A stretch of 45,032 nt of DNA from contig CANEVR010000014.1 in NCBI GenBank assembly GCA_947442505.1, positions 1-45,032 on the forward strand, given 5' to 3'. The position numbers and the translations under genes were made by a program. The notes beneath the pieces are model-generated. The model worked only from the letters and a program-made list of their open reading frames with translations. It searched no databases and was not told the DNA's origin. The DNA is from Flavobacteriales bacterium. Its GTDB lineage: Bacteria > Bacteroidota > Bacteroidia > Flavobacteriales_D > Sanyastnellaceae. How positions within the stretch are numbered: position 1 is the first letter of the stretch; each line of letters starts with the position of its first letter. Shown in pieces: positions 17,834 through 26,658 of the stretch.

Positions 17834-19555
17834 TTAGTTACAAGTTGTTCCGAATGCTGGAGCAAAAATCAAGAAGTCATCAACGTCAGTGTCACCATCA
17901 GTATCCAAGTCAGTAGGACAAGCTGTGATACCTTGGATGTGTCCCAATACTTGAGAGTAAGACCAATCAGACAACCAGTTTTGACCTGGGTTTGAAGAGA
18001 AAGCACCACGGTATGGAGCAGCTGTAAAGAAACCATCTACTGGAGCTGTTGGGCAACCAGATACAGACAAAGCAGGATTTGGAATTACATCAGGCTTAAC
18101 AGTGTAAGCATTGGTAGTTGTGTTTAAAGTAAACGCATAGCTAAAACCAGGAAGAGTGTTACCAGATACCAACTCGTTCATGTCAGTAGTGTTGAATTGA
18201 GTATAATCAGTAGTACCAGAAGCAATAAGTGTTGCTCCCAAAGAACCTTGAGTCAATGGGTTGGTGATACCAACAAATGTGTTACACTTGATTTTCAATG
18301 ATTGAGAACCGTTACCATTTGTAGCTGAAGCTGGACCAGCGATGTTGGTCCAGTTGTGCCAAGACTCACCGCCAGCAGCAAATGAACGCGTTCCGCTCAA
18401 TGACTTCACCAAGTTTAAACCACTCTTGAAGTTAGCAAATACTGAATTGTAGATTTCACCTTCAGTCAATTCTTTTGCATTGATAGCAGACAATGAAGAG
18501 TTATCTACAGTTTGTGTGGTTTTTCCGTTTCCAATGATTGTTGCATTGTAAACTACAGGATGTGTACGAGGCAATACGTTTGACTTTTGGTCATCAGCAT
18601 CAATCTCAAAACCGTTGTCGTTGTCAGGGCTAGATGTAGCATCTGACTTCATACCAAACAAGAACTGAGCTTTACCAGTCCAACCCAAGTCAAAGTCAAA
18701 CATGTCATCGTTACCGAAGATGGTTGAACAATACTTCAAGTTAACAGTACCACCAAATACCTCGATGTTGTCATCGGCGTTAGATACAATCTCAACGTGC
18801 TCGATAGTAGTTCCACGACCAACTGAACCCAATGTCAAACCGTTCATCTCTCCACCTACGGTCAAGATTGCTCCTGCGTGACGGATAGAAACATAACGGA
18901 AGATACCTGAATTATCGTTGTCATTAAAAGTCTCACCGGCAGTTAAATTAACACCGAATTGATCTTGAACGTTGGTAGTTTGAAAACCTTCCAAAGTACC
19001 CAATCCATCAGCAAAAGCCAATTTACCATTAGCAGCACCTACAACGAATGGACCGTTAGCAGCCAATGTCAAGTTGTTGGTAGCTTTACCATTGATAGCA
19101 ATACCACCCCATTTACCAACGTTTGAAATGGCGTAAGTTCCGTCCATTGGATCTGCTTGAGCTGTGAAAACAATTGGACAAGACTCAGTACCATTAGCGA
19201 TGATACGACCACCTCTAGAAATAACCAAAGCTGTAGCTTCTGCAGCAACTGCGTTTGGCGCTCCTTTGATAACTGTTCCTGGCTCAATGGTTAAAACTTG
19301 ACCAGAAGGAATGTAAATTTTCTTGTCCAAAATGTAAGTGTTTTGGCAAGTGAAAGCAGCACCAGTAGTCATGTCTCCACCGTAGGTTCCGCTGATTGCA
19401 GTGTAACCTGGCATAGAAGAAACAATAACTTCTGGACGAGAAGCTACGGGTGGACATCCACACTCAGCTCCCAAATTCGACTGTGCAACAGAAGCTGTTG
19501 CAACAAATGACAATGCCATAGCGATGACTTTGTTCAAATTGTTTAATTTTTTCAT
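17834..19555 (-). CDS. Secreted beta-helix-like protein with C-terminal dockerin-like motif
   Basis: A 573-residue exported protein of a family common in Bacteroidota. Signal peptide about 1-25 (MKKLNNLNKVIAMALSFVA, then SVAQ). The body has the family landmarks YIPSGQVLTIEPGTVIKGA, LVISRGGRIIANGT, VGKWGGIAINGKA and, near the end, YRGAFSSNPGQNWLSDWSY, a pattern consistent with a right-handed parallel beta-helix. The last residues (DLDTDGDTDVDDFLIFAPAF) resemble half of a dockerin or EF-hand calcium loop ending FGTTCN; no T9SS sorting domain is visible. The ATG at 19555 is chosen because it gives a clean signal peptide; an in-frame start at 19600 would add 15 residues in front of it. Adhesin or carbohydrate binding is possible, unproven. 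Confidence 0.82.
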   Translation of the reverse strand: MKKLNNLNKVIAMALSFVATASVAQSNLGAECGCPPVASRPEVIVSSMPGYTAISGTYGGDMTTGAAFTCQNTYILDKKIYIPSGQVLTIEPGTVIKGAPNAVAAEATALVISRGGRIIANGTESCPIVFTAQADPMDGTYAISNVGKWGGIAINGKATNNLTLAANGPFVVGAANGKLAFADGLGTLEGFQTTNVQDQFGVNLTAGETFNDNDNSGIFRYVSIRHAGAILTVGGEMNGLTLGSVGRGTTIEHVEIVSNADDNIEVFGGTVNLKYCSTIFGNDDMFDFDLGWTGKAQFLFGMKSDATSSPDNDNGFEIDADDQKSNVLPRTHPVVYNATIIGNGKTTQTVDNSSLSAINAKELTEGEIYNSVFANFKSGLNLVKSLSGTRSFAAGGESWHNWTNIAGPASATNGNGSQSLKIKCNTFVGITNPLTQGSLGATLIASGTTDYTQFNTTDMNELVSGNTLPGFSYAFTLNTTTNAYTVKPDVIPNPALSVSGCPTAPVDGFFTAAPYRGAFSSNPGQNWLSDWSYSQVLGHIQGITACPTDLDTDGDTDVDDFLIFAPAFGTTCN

Positions 19556-19692
19556 TTTTTTTTGGTTAATTAAATTAGTGATGCGAAATTCAAACATCAA
19601 ACATCATTTATCATAAAAGTGATTTTACCATTGCATTAAGCAATGTGACCATTTCTAAACATATTGTTAAGGTTTTGTTGGGTAAATGGTAT

Positions 19693-19723
19693 AAAAAAAA
19701 ACACTGACGTAACATCAGTGTTT
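19693..19723 (-). terminator. Terminator of the TonB-receptor operon
   Basis: Nine-base arms AAACACTGA and TCAGTGTTT with a 7-base loop; on the minus strand the stem runs into nine T residues (A at 19693-19701 on the plus strand). It is 36 bases past the stop of the last operon gene at 19759. The 19556-19758 gap also holds the upstream region of the 17834 gene, in which I saw no convincing -7 box. Confidence 0.9.
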
Positions 19724-19758
19724 GAAATAGATGGAGTAAAATACCCGAGTTGAACGGT

Positions 19759-20403
19759 TTATAGAAATGTCAAGCCCAATCGCATGCCTAAGTTCATAAA
19801 ACCAAACTGCCCATTGTCGCTTTTGATGAGTTGAGGGAAATGTTGTCCCACTATGCCTATGGAAAGAATGTGCTTTTCATCAGGCTGAAATTGTTTAGCC
19901 AATTCCACTTGATAACCCCATCCTTTGGTATCTGATTTCTCCTTTGCAATCTGAGTCTGGTTGTTGTTTAATAATTGATAATTTACTTGCTCTCGAAGTC
20001 CATAGAAGTATTGACCACCCAAGCCCAATGTCCAACCGCTTTCACTGAATCGGTAATTCAACATAACGGGAATTTCAATGCCTCTCAATGATTTCGAAAT
20101 CATGTTGACTGCATCAATACCAATACTATCATTTTTGTAGGACATACTTTTGAATTGAGCCCCAAGCTGAAAGTTTAAATTTTTACCAATTGGATATCCA
20201 AGACCTAAACCAAAAGATTGCCCCAATCCAGCAGAACTGGTGTTTTCCATTTTATCGTTAAAGGTCTCAGATTCATTTGAAAAACGTGGATCATTGAATT
20301 GGAGTGAATATGCCAAATGCCAGTTCAATTTTTTAGTTTGACCAAATACATTAGATACGCTGAAGAGAAGCAGTAGTAATGGAAAAAAATACCTTATTTT
20401 CAT
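19759..20403 (-). CDS. Outer-membrane beta-barrel protein
   Basis: A 214-residue exported protein: signal peptide about 1-21 (ending NVFGQ), then alternating amphipathic strands such as FGLGLGYPIGKNLNFQLGAQ, EIPVMLNYRF, WTLGLGGQYFYGL and a C-terminal MNLGMRLGLTFL ending in hydrophobic residues, as in bacteroidotal small barrels of the OMP_b-brl class. It is the last gene of the eight-gene unit, 4 bases after the FISUMP lipoprotein gene. Probably an 8- to 10-stranded barrel; its role with the TonB receptor is inferred only from the operon. Confidence 0.8.
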   Translation of the reverse strand: MKIRYFFPLLLLLFSVSNVFGQTKKLNWHLAYSLQFNDPRFSNESETFNDKMENTSSAGLGQSFGLGLGYPIGKNLNFQLGAQFKSMSYKNDSIGIDAVNMISKSLRGIEIPVMLNYRFSESGWTLGLGGQYFYGLREQVNYQLLNNNQTQIAKEKSDTKGWGYQVELAKQFQPDEKHILSIGIVGQHFPQLIKSDNGQFGFMNLGMRLGLTFL

Positions 20404-20407
20404 GACT

Positions 20408-21118
20408 TTATTCTTTTATACAACGGATACTCATTCCGTAGAGTTTAGATGTTTTTGAACGGAGAATTCGGGTTTGTTGGTAATCAATGTAGCGGTAATA
20501 TCCTTCAGTATTGTCTGATGTGGAGGTCCACCAAAATGCGGTATTAGCTCCACTATTCATAACATTCAAAAGAGTAATACATCCCCCCGGTCTGGCATTG
20601 AATCCATATTTATCGTTTCCGTACAATGGGCTAAATTCAGGCCAACCACGGGAGTATTTCGACGTCAACAAATTGGCTTCCTCAACTCCTCTCCAGCCAA
20701 AGGCGTTGGCCGCTTCAGTACTCATACCAATGTGTTTTTCCAAAATTTTCCAATCTTCGTCACTCGGTATTTTCCAGCCTTTGGGTGCAATTTTTCTTGC
20801 ATCTTCAATACATTGAAAGTTATACAAATAACCGAAAAGAGAATCGTTGTGAAAAGTATAAGTACTTTGATTTTGGGAGTTCCAGGCAGATAATGCATCT
20901 TCTTGAGACAGGTATTGAATGGTATCGTCATTTTGAAAACGATTGGATGCCAAATTTTCTGCCATCCACCATTGATCGCCAATCTTCACCGTTGTAAATG
21001 TATGTCCGTTGTTATCTATCCCCGTTCCATACTCGATGTCTATGGTATCATTTTTTTCTTTATTGCATCCCAGGAAAATAAGGGTGCTCAGCAGTAAGTA
21101 ATGTGTTATTCTTTTCAT
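20408..21118 (-). CDS. FISUMP domain lipoprotein
   Basis: A 236-residue lipoprotein with lipobox FLGC (Cys18) and a FISUMP domain (the Fibrobacter succinogenes major paralogous domain). Landmarks: TVKIGDQWWMAENLA (about 44-58), the GYLYNF region, APKGWKIPSDEDWKILE, GFNARPGGC, FWWTSTS and the terminal YGMSIRCIKE. FISUMP proteins are surface or periplasmic lipoproteins of unknown biochemistry, related to C-type-lectin-like folds. It starts 5 bases after the stop of the 446-residue protein gene. As the only lipoprotein in a TonB-receptor operon without SusD, it could serve as the surface lid or binding subunit; this is inference. Confidence 0.85.
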   Translation of the reverse strand: MKRITHYLLLSTLIFLGCNKEKNDTIDIEYGTGIDNNGHTFTTVKIGDQWWMAENLASNRFQNDDTIQYLSQEDALSAWNSQNQSTYTFHNDSLFGYLYNFQCIEDARKIAPKGWKIPSDEDWKILEKHIGMSTEAANAFGWRGVEEANLLTSKYSRGWPEFSPLYGNDKYGFNARPGGCITLLNVMNSGANTAFWWTSTSDNTEGYYRYIDYQQTRILRSKTSKLYGMSIRCIKE

Positions 21119-21123
21119 GATAA

Positions 21124-22464
21124 TTATATCTTGAATAAGGTCAAAATTTGTGTTCCCAATGGAGCAGTAATTTGGATGTAGTATACACCGGGCATCAGAT
21201 GACTGATGTCCATCGTGTTGTTGTAATTAATCCCTATATCATTAACGTTTTCTGTTGATATCATCGTTCCAAATGCATTGAACCATTGAATCGTAATATT
21301 TCCATTTTCTGGCTGAACCACGTTGATTCTGACTTGATCCTCAGCAGGATTGGGATAGAGCCCGCATTCAAAAGTACTAACCAATAAATCAGGACAAACT
21401 TCTGTGATATTGCGGTTGTTGCAATCGCCTGGGTAGCAGCATAATTCCTCCATCATAATGTTTGCTTTAGGATCATAATTGCAAGCAAGAGAATCCGTGC
21501 AGCCGATGATGGCTTTGTTCAGACAACTTCCTTCTTCAAAGCAAATGAAAGCGGGGCTGTATTCCAAGTAACTGGGGTCGTTACATCCGCAAGCATAAGG
21601 ATAGGAAAGGAAAGGGTTGTATAGTTGATTCTCACCAATGAGGGTGTCTTGTGCAACATATTCAATGGATTGTAGATTTCCTTCATTGTCAAAAAACACA
21701 ACTTCTAAATTGATGTTAAATGAAATTTCTCCAGCAGTGGTAAGTTGAGCAAGCATAACATGATTGCTGTCGGTTACAACACCAGAGTAGGGAACACTTG
21801 GGGCTAGATAAAATTGGTTGCTTTCATAAGAATTTCCCGGCACAATGGATCCGAAAATCGTACTATCAATGCCAAAAGTAAGATAGTCAGTTGTTAAAAA
21901 ATTAGACCAGGTCGCAGCGGCCGTCACCATTGTATCAATTCCATCGGCCTGGGTAAGAGCTAAGCCCATTTCACTGTTTTGATTGTTCATCAATCCTTGT
22001 GGTAGCATTTCACTGCCTCCATCACTATTAGAACCACCGATAAAAGAACCGTTGGTATCTTGATTTTTAGGAAGACCAAAGTATAAATTGGGGCCTTGTT
22101 TAGCTACTTGACCAATTGTTAGATAAGTGTCCAAGGCAACCAAGCTTTCTCCCAATCTTGGTTTAAGAAAATCTTTACCAAATGATTTGCCTTCAGTGGC
22201 ATGATTAAAAAACGGTGCACTGCTGCTGATGGTAAATGCATGGTTGGCATCTCCGAAGATTCTAGAAACAGCGCTTCCAGGCAATAATTTGGCATAGATG
22301 CGATAAGTGGTTGAACCTTCCAGGAGTATTCCACCTGTAGTATCGGTAGCATCATCAGTATCACTGATGTAGTATTTCTCAATGAAGAGATTTTGCAATT
22401 GTGAAAAGCTTTGTTGGGCCATTAATCCCAAGCAAAGGCCCAAAAATAATTTTAGTGCTTTCAT
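21124..22464 (-). CDS. T9SS-secreted protein of the shared YRVY family, with Cys-rich module
   Basis: A 446-residue exported protein. After a signal peptide (about 1-21) comes the same unnamed domain as in the products at 14883, 25570 and 26655: LFIEKYYISD, TTYRIYAKL, IFGDANHAFTI, PFFNH, GLPKNQDTNG and HVMLAQLTTAGEISFNINLE. Then a cysteine-rich segment (about 290-350) includes CGCNDPSYLEY and IIGCTDSLACNYDPKA, a motif frequent in secreted proteins of marine bacteria. The C-terminus is a type A T9SS sorting domain (YPNPAEDQ to the final TLFKI). Its ATG overlaps the TonB-receptor stop as ATGA, indicating translational coupling. Probably displayed on the surface; ligand unknown. Confidence 0.85.
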   Translation of the reverse strand: MKALKLFLGLCLGLMAQQSFSQLQNLFIEKYYISDTDDATDTTGGILLEGSTTYRIYAKLLPGSAVSRIFGDANHAFTISSSAPFFNHATEGKSFGKDFLKPRLGESLVALDTYLTIGQVAKQGPNLYFGLPKNQDTNGSFIGGSNSDGGSEMLPQGLMNNQNSEMGLALTQADGIDTMVTAAATWSNFLTTDYLTFGIDSTIFGSIVPGNSYESNQFYLAPSVPYSGVVTDSNHVMLAQLTTAGEISFNINLEVVFFDNEGNLQSIEYVAQDTLIGENQLYNPFLSYPYACGCNDPSYLEYSPAFICFEEGSCLNKAIIGCTDSLACNYDPKANIMMEELCCYPGDCNNRNITEVCPDLLVSTFECGLYPNPAEDQVRINVVQPENGNITIQWFNAFGTMISTENVNDIGINYNNTMDISHLMPGVYYIQITAPLGTQILTLFKI

Positions 22465-25400
22465 ATTTTGTACTGAATAGAAAGTTGATAAGTTGTACCA
22501 TAACGGAAGTTGTCGTAATCATACCAGCCATCTGTGTTGGTGATATTACCTGCTTCATTGATGCGGTCAATTTGATAAGATCTTCTGACCGCTGTATTTA
22601 AAATGTCCCTGATGGTAAGGCTAGCTGACCAATGGTCATTAATTTTTTTGTTGACTTTAAAGTCAATCATGTGACGTGGCATTTCATAAACATCAGGTCT
22701 ACCTACAATGGCACCCGCGATAACCAATCTCGGTCCTTGAACATTGTAAGATACGGTGGCACTTAATCCTAGGCTGTCAGCGGTGTAACTTAGGATACTG
22801 TTAATGAGGTATGGCGCTTGACCAAACATGGGCCTTCTCAAAGTATCCAATGGTGTATAAACTTTCTTTCCATCAATAACTTGTAAATCTTTTCTGATGA
22901 ACTCTGCCTCAGATTTAACCAATGTTACGTTGCTTTTGAATTCCAATGCGCGTGTGATCTGAATGTTTCCTTCCAATTCCAATCCCAATACTGTTGACTT
23001 CTCAATATTGTCCCAGGTAATACCCGCTGAGCCAAATCCCATTTCGATATGGTTATTAAAGTCCTTGTAAAAAGCACTAATCGATGCATTGTGTCCTTTT
23101 TTGAAATAGGTTTCTGCACGGAAATCAAAGTTGTGAATGGTCACCATTTTTAAGTCAGAATTTCCATATATCAATGTTCTGAACTCATTGTCAACGATAG
23201 CAGCATCACTTAATTCCCTGATGCTAGGACGCGCAAGCGATTTTGAGTAGTTGAATCTCAAGTTGGTTTGTCCCAATGAATCTGAAACCAACTTGTAAAC
23301 CAAACTAGCATTGGGTAGAAGATCCAATTGTTCAATGGATGCAGGATTGACTAAAGGAAACCCACCCACATTCTCTCTTCTAAAATCATCTTTTTCATAA
23401 CCTTGGGCATAGTAGCTGTCCACATCAACAAAGATGTCCGTTTGTTCAGCTCTTAAACCACCAATTAATCTGAGACTAGATGATTTCTCATAGTCAAAAA
23501 ATGCATAGGCGCTGTAAACATCGCTTTGTCCAAAGCTGTGATCCCTGGCAAAATTGTTTCGGATGTAATAGTAATCTAAGGTACCATCACGCATAACAAA
23601 TTTGGAAGGATCTAGGAATTGATCAATGTTACCAGAGGTGAATGTCTCAAGATTCAGATTGTTTCCTTGAAATAATTTGTACTCATCGTTGTCTATCTTT
23701 CTATAGTTTCTTAAAGCAGATCCTCCCCAAAATATTTTTCTTGTTAATCCTTCTTTTTTCAACTTATGAATGGGTTGAGAGAAGTCAATTCTGCTGTCCA
23801 AGAGATTTTCGTTAAGATATCTGTAGAATCTTCTAATACCCTCTCCAAAGGTGGGCGCAAATGTGTAGGCCTGAATTTCATTGTTGACGAGGTTGTAACT
23901 ATATTGATTCACTTTGAAATCTGGTGCAATACTGTTGGCTTTGGTATAACTAGCATTGAAGTTGATTTTTAGTTCTTTCTCTGGAAAATAATGTTCCGTG
24001 CTCAGTTGATGAATCAATTGTTTTCTCTGCTCATAGAATATGTTGTTGACAACAGAAATATCCTGCTCATCAATTGTTCCATTTGGAGAAATAAAAGGCT
24101 TTCCTTCATATTGCGCGACATCATTGGTTCCAATGATATTTGGCATATATAACAAACCAATTTTATGATTGGGGCTTAGTTTGTAATTGGCATTCAACAG
24201 AACGTTCCAAGAATTGGTTTCACGACTGATGCGGGCATAGTCCTGACGGTCTATGGGGTAATCCAAAGTTTCATCGCCAACGCGTTGTGAAGATCCGTTG
24301 GGGTCATAACGGTAATTGGTACCGTATCGCATACCAATGAAGTATCCCAATTTTTTTCCAAATAATTTGGTTTCATTTCCTATGCTGAAATTCTGACTAA
24401 AATTCATGGGAGCTTTTTCCACACGAGCATTCCAGTTGTTAGCAAAGCCATTGTTATAATCTGTTCCATCTGGGTTAATCAAAGCATATGCCTGTGGTTT
24501 GTATTGACTGGTGTACTCTTGTTTAGCGGCGGCAACTGCAGCGGGATTATTGAGTTGATTGGCAGGAAGTAAACCCAGTTCTACCAATCCCAAAGCCAAG
24601 TAATTATCAGCTGTTGCATTTCCATCTGCCCATCCATGAATTCCAAGGTTGGAGTAAAAGTCGCCCAAACCTAAGGATACCAATTCGTCATATGTAGTTG
24701 GAGCCAAATTAGGTACTATAATTTCGTCTTTTTCCCTTCTTCTCATTCCATTGTCAAAGCCCCAGCGATCTGTTTTACTCTTGGCTGAGGTAATAAAATC
24801 TTTGAAAGTGACTTGGGGATTATAACCAAACTGTGATTCAACATTGATGCTCAATTGATCTGGATAATCTTTTGTTTCAACAGATATATAAGCACCAGAC
24901 CAATCAGAAGCCAAATTGGATTGTGCAGTCTTTGTGATGATGATATTATCAATCAAACTAGAAGGAAAGATGTCCAATTTAATGTTGTTGGTCAATGGGT
25001 CTAGCGTTGGTATACGAGATCCATTCAAAGTTGTCTTGACATAGCGATCACCGATACCCCTTACGGTAATCAAACCTCCTGACGTTGATACACCTGAAAC
25101 CCTAGCTATGGCATTGACCACGTTTTGGTCACCTGTCTTTTTCATGGTTTCAGAAGAGATGTAATCAATGGTAGTGGCAGAATTCATCTTCACCTTTTCC
25201 ATGTAGGTATCATTGGACTTAGCCACTTTACCTACAATGTCAAGTCCTTTTACAACATAGGAACTGTTAAACAAGATAATGTTCCTAACGAGTGTTTGGT
25301 TGTTTTTTAGGATAACTGTATCGACATTGGTTTTGAAACCAGTCATGACATAATTGATGGTGTAAGGTTTGTTGTTAGGGATGTTTAACTCATACAACCC

Positions 25401-25565
25401 ATCAAAATCTGTTTTGGACAGAATAGATTGATTCTCGATGACCACGACAACTACACCAAAAACAGGTTCTCCTTTCTCATCGGTGACTTTGCCTTTGAGA
25501 ACTCCTTGAGCTAAGCCAATGGTGGAGATAGAAATGAAAATAAGGATGGAAAGGAGACCTCTCAT
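22461..25565 (-). CDS. TonB-dependent receptor with CarboxypepD_reg domain, no SusD partner
   Basis: A 1034-residue outer-membrane transporter energised by TonB-ExbBD. Signal peptide about 1-20 (MRGLLSILIFISISTIGLAQ); a CarboxypepD_reg-like domain (about 21-105) with GVLKGKVTDEKGEPVFGVVV; a plug domain (about 120-245) with ISSETMKKTGDQNVVNAIAR and LITVRGIGDRYVKTTLNGSR; and a 22-strand-type barrel to the C-terminal YGTTYQLSIQYKI. The ATG at 25565 is chosen because it starts the signal peptide and lies 4 bases after the preceding stop; an in-frame start at 25610 would overlap that gene. No SusD-type lipoprotein is encoded; four T9SS or secreted paralogs surround it. The ligand is unknown; metal, peptide or glycan are all possible. 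Confidence 0.95.
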   Translation of the reverse strand: MRGLLSILIFISISTIGLAQGVLKGKVTDEKGEPVFGVVVVVIENQSILSKTDFDGLYELNIPNNKPYTINYVMTGFKTNVDTVILKNNQTLVRNIILFNSSYVVKGLDIVGKVAKSNDTYMEKVKMNSATTIDYISSETMKKTGDQNVVNAIARVSGVSTSGGLITVRGIGDRYVKTTLNGSRIPTLDPLTNNIKLDIFPSSLIDNIIITKTAQSNLASDWSGAYISVETKDYPDQLSINVESQFGYNPQVTFKDFITSAKSKTDRWGFDNGMRRREKDEIIVPNLAPTTYDELVSLGLGDFYSNLGIHGWADGNATADNYLALGLVELGLLPANQLNNPAAVAAAKQEYTSQYKPQAYALINPDGTDYNNGFANNWNARVEKAPMNFSQNFSIGNETKLFGKKLGYFIGMRYGTNYRYDPNGSSQRVGDETLDYPIDRQDYARISRETNSWNVLLNANYKLSPNHKIGLLYMPNIIGTNDVAQYEGKPFISPNGTIDEQDISVVNNIFYEQRKQLIHQLSTEHYFPEKELKINFNASYTKANSIAPDFKVNQYSYNLVNNEIQAYTFAPTFGEGIRRFYRYLNENLLDSRIDFSQPIHKLKKEGLTRKIFWGGSALRNYRKIDNDEYKLFQGNNLNLETFTSGNIDQFLDPSKFVMRDGTLDYYYIRNNFARDHSFGQSDVYSAYAFFDYEKSSSLRLIGGLRAEQTDIFVDVDSYYAQGYEKDDFRRENVGGFPLVNPASIEQLDLLPNASLVYKLVSDSLGQTNLRFNYSKSLARPSIRELSDAAIVDNEFRTLIYGNSDLKMVTIHNFDFRAETYFKKGHNASISAFYKDFNNHIEMGFGSAGITWDNIEKSTVLGLELEGNIQITRALEFKSNVTLVKSEAEFIRKDLQVIDGKKVYTPLDTLRRPMFGQAPYLINSILSYTADSLGLSATVSYNVQGPRLVIAGAIVGRPDVYEMPRHMIDFKVNKKINDHWSASLTIRDILNTAVRRSYQIDRINEAGNITNTDGWYDYDNFRYGTTYQLSIQYKI

Positions 25566-25569
25566 GGAT

Positions 25570-26658
25570 TTATTTTTTGATGAAGGATAGTTTTTGAATC
25601 TGACCGTCATTGTTGATGTTAACGGTATATAGGCCTGTAGCCAATTGGGCTACATTCAATGATACATTTGACTGTTGCGTATTCTCAGAAAGTACCAAAG
25701 ATCCGGTGGTGTTGTATACACTGATTTGTCCAATGGATTGTTTCATGTTGTTTTTAATAACAACGAAATCAGTCGCTGGGTTAGGGAAAATGCTCATGCT
25801 GTTTCTTTGTCCGATATAAGAAATACCATTGGGTTCTTCTGGTGTGCTCTCGTAGATCAAAGTGCTATCAGTCAATTCTCCATTCTCAGGATTCTCGGCA
25901 ACAAAAATCTCACTTCCTCCTACCTGAGGGGTTCCCAACTGAAGATTGAGTTTGAATGAAAAAATGCCATCTGTAGTGAATTGTCCGATTAATACCATGT
26001 TACTTGCAGTAACGCCAGTAACGCCACCCAAAGCTGCAATCGTTCCGTTGTTAGTGACAAAATCAGAACCAGGTGTTTGATCAAACAAATCCAACTCTGA
26101 ACTGATACCTAAAATATTTGGGTTAATTGGGGTACCTGGCATCATACCATCTACACCATCAGTTCCTGTTACAGGCAATCCCATGGCCGTTGTAACATTG
26201 GCAATAAGACCATCGTTGTTTCCAATTGTTCCATCTGTATCTTCAGTTTTCAAAACACCCATTTTGGTAGCCGCAACGCCACCTACAGTCAAATAGGTGT
26301 CAATCATCTGTGTGTTTTTCTTGGTGTTGTTAACACTGGTTCCCTGGTAAACAGCAACACCGTAGTTGGGATCGTTGAAGAAAGCGGTAGTGGTGTGAAT
26401 CTCAAGTGGATGAGCTGCATTTCCAAACATCTGAATAAAGCTGTAACCATCTTGTAAATCTGCGTAAACCCTGTATGTGGTTGATCCAACATGGAGTGGG
26501 TAAGTAGCGAAGTTGTCCGCTGCATCAATTGAATCTGCTGCATCGGAAACGTAGTATTTTTCAACAACAATTCCTTGCAATCCTTGCGCTTGAACTTGTT
26601 GGTTGGAAACCACAGCCATTAGGCTTAGTCCTGTGAAAATGGAGTAAATATTTTTCAT
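25570..26658 (-). CDS. T9SS-secreted protein of the shared YRVY family
   Basis: A 362-residue exported protein made almost only of the unnamed shared domain plus a sorting signal. Signal peptide about 1-24 (ending VQAQG); domain about 25-255 with GLQGIVVEKYY, TTYRVYADLQDGYSFIQMFG, TTTAFFNDPNYG, GVLKTEDTDG and MVLIGQFTTDGIFSFKLNLQ; type A T9SS domain at the end (IFPNPATDFVVI to LSFIKK). Clearly the closest relative of the N-terminal part of the 967-residue protein. Its ATG overlaps the stop of the 283-residue protein gene as ATGA and its stop is 4 bases before the TonB-receptor ATG, so it is embedded directly in front of the receptor. Confidence 0.87.
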   Translation of the reverse strand: MKNIYSIFTGLSLMAVVSNQQVQAQGLQGIVVEKYYVSDAADSIDAADNFATYPLHVGSTTYRVYADLQDGYSFIQMFGNAAHPLEIHTTTAFFNDPNYGVAVYQGTSVNNTKKNTQMIDTYLTVGGVAATKMGVLKTEDTDGTIGNNDGLIANVTTAMGLPVTGTDGVDGMMPGTPINPNILGISSELDLFDQTPGSDFVTNNGTIAALGGVTGVTASNMVLIGQFTTDGIFSFKLNLQLGTPQVGGSEIFVAENPENGELTDSTLIYESTPEEPNGISYIGQRNSMSIFPNPATDFVVIKNNMKQSIGQISVYNTTGSLVLSENTQQSNVSLNVAQLATGLYTVNINNDGQIQKLSFIKK

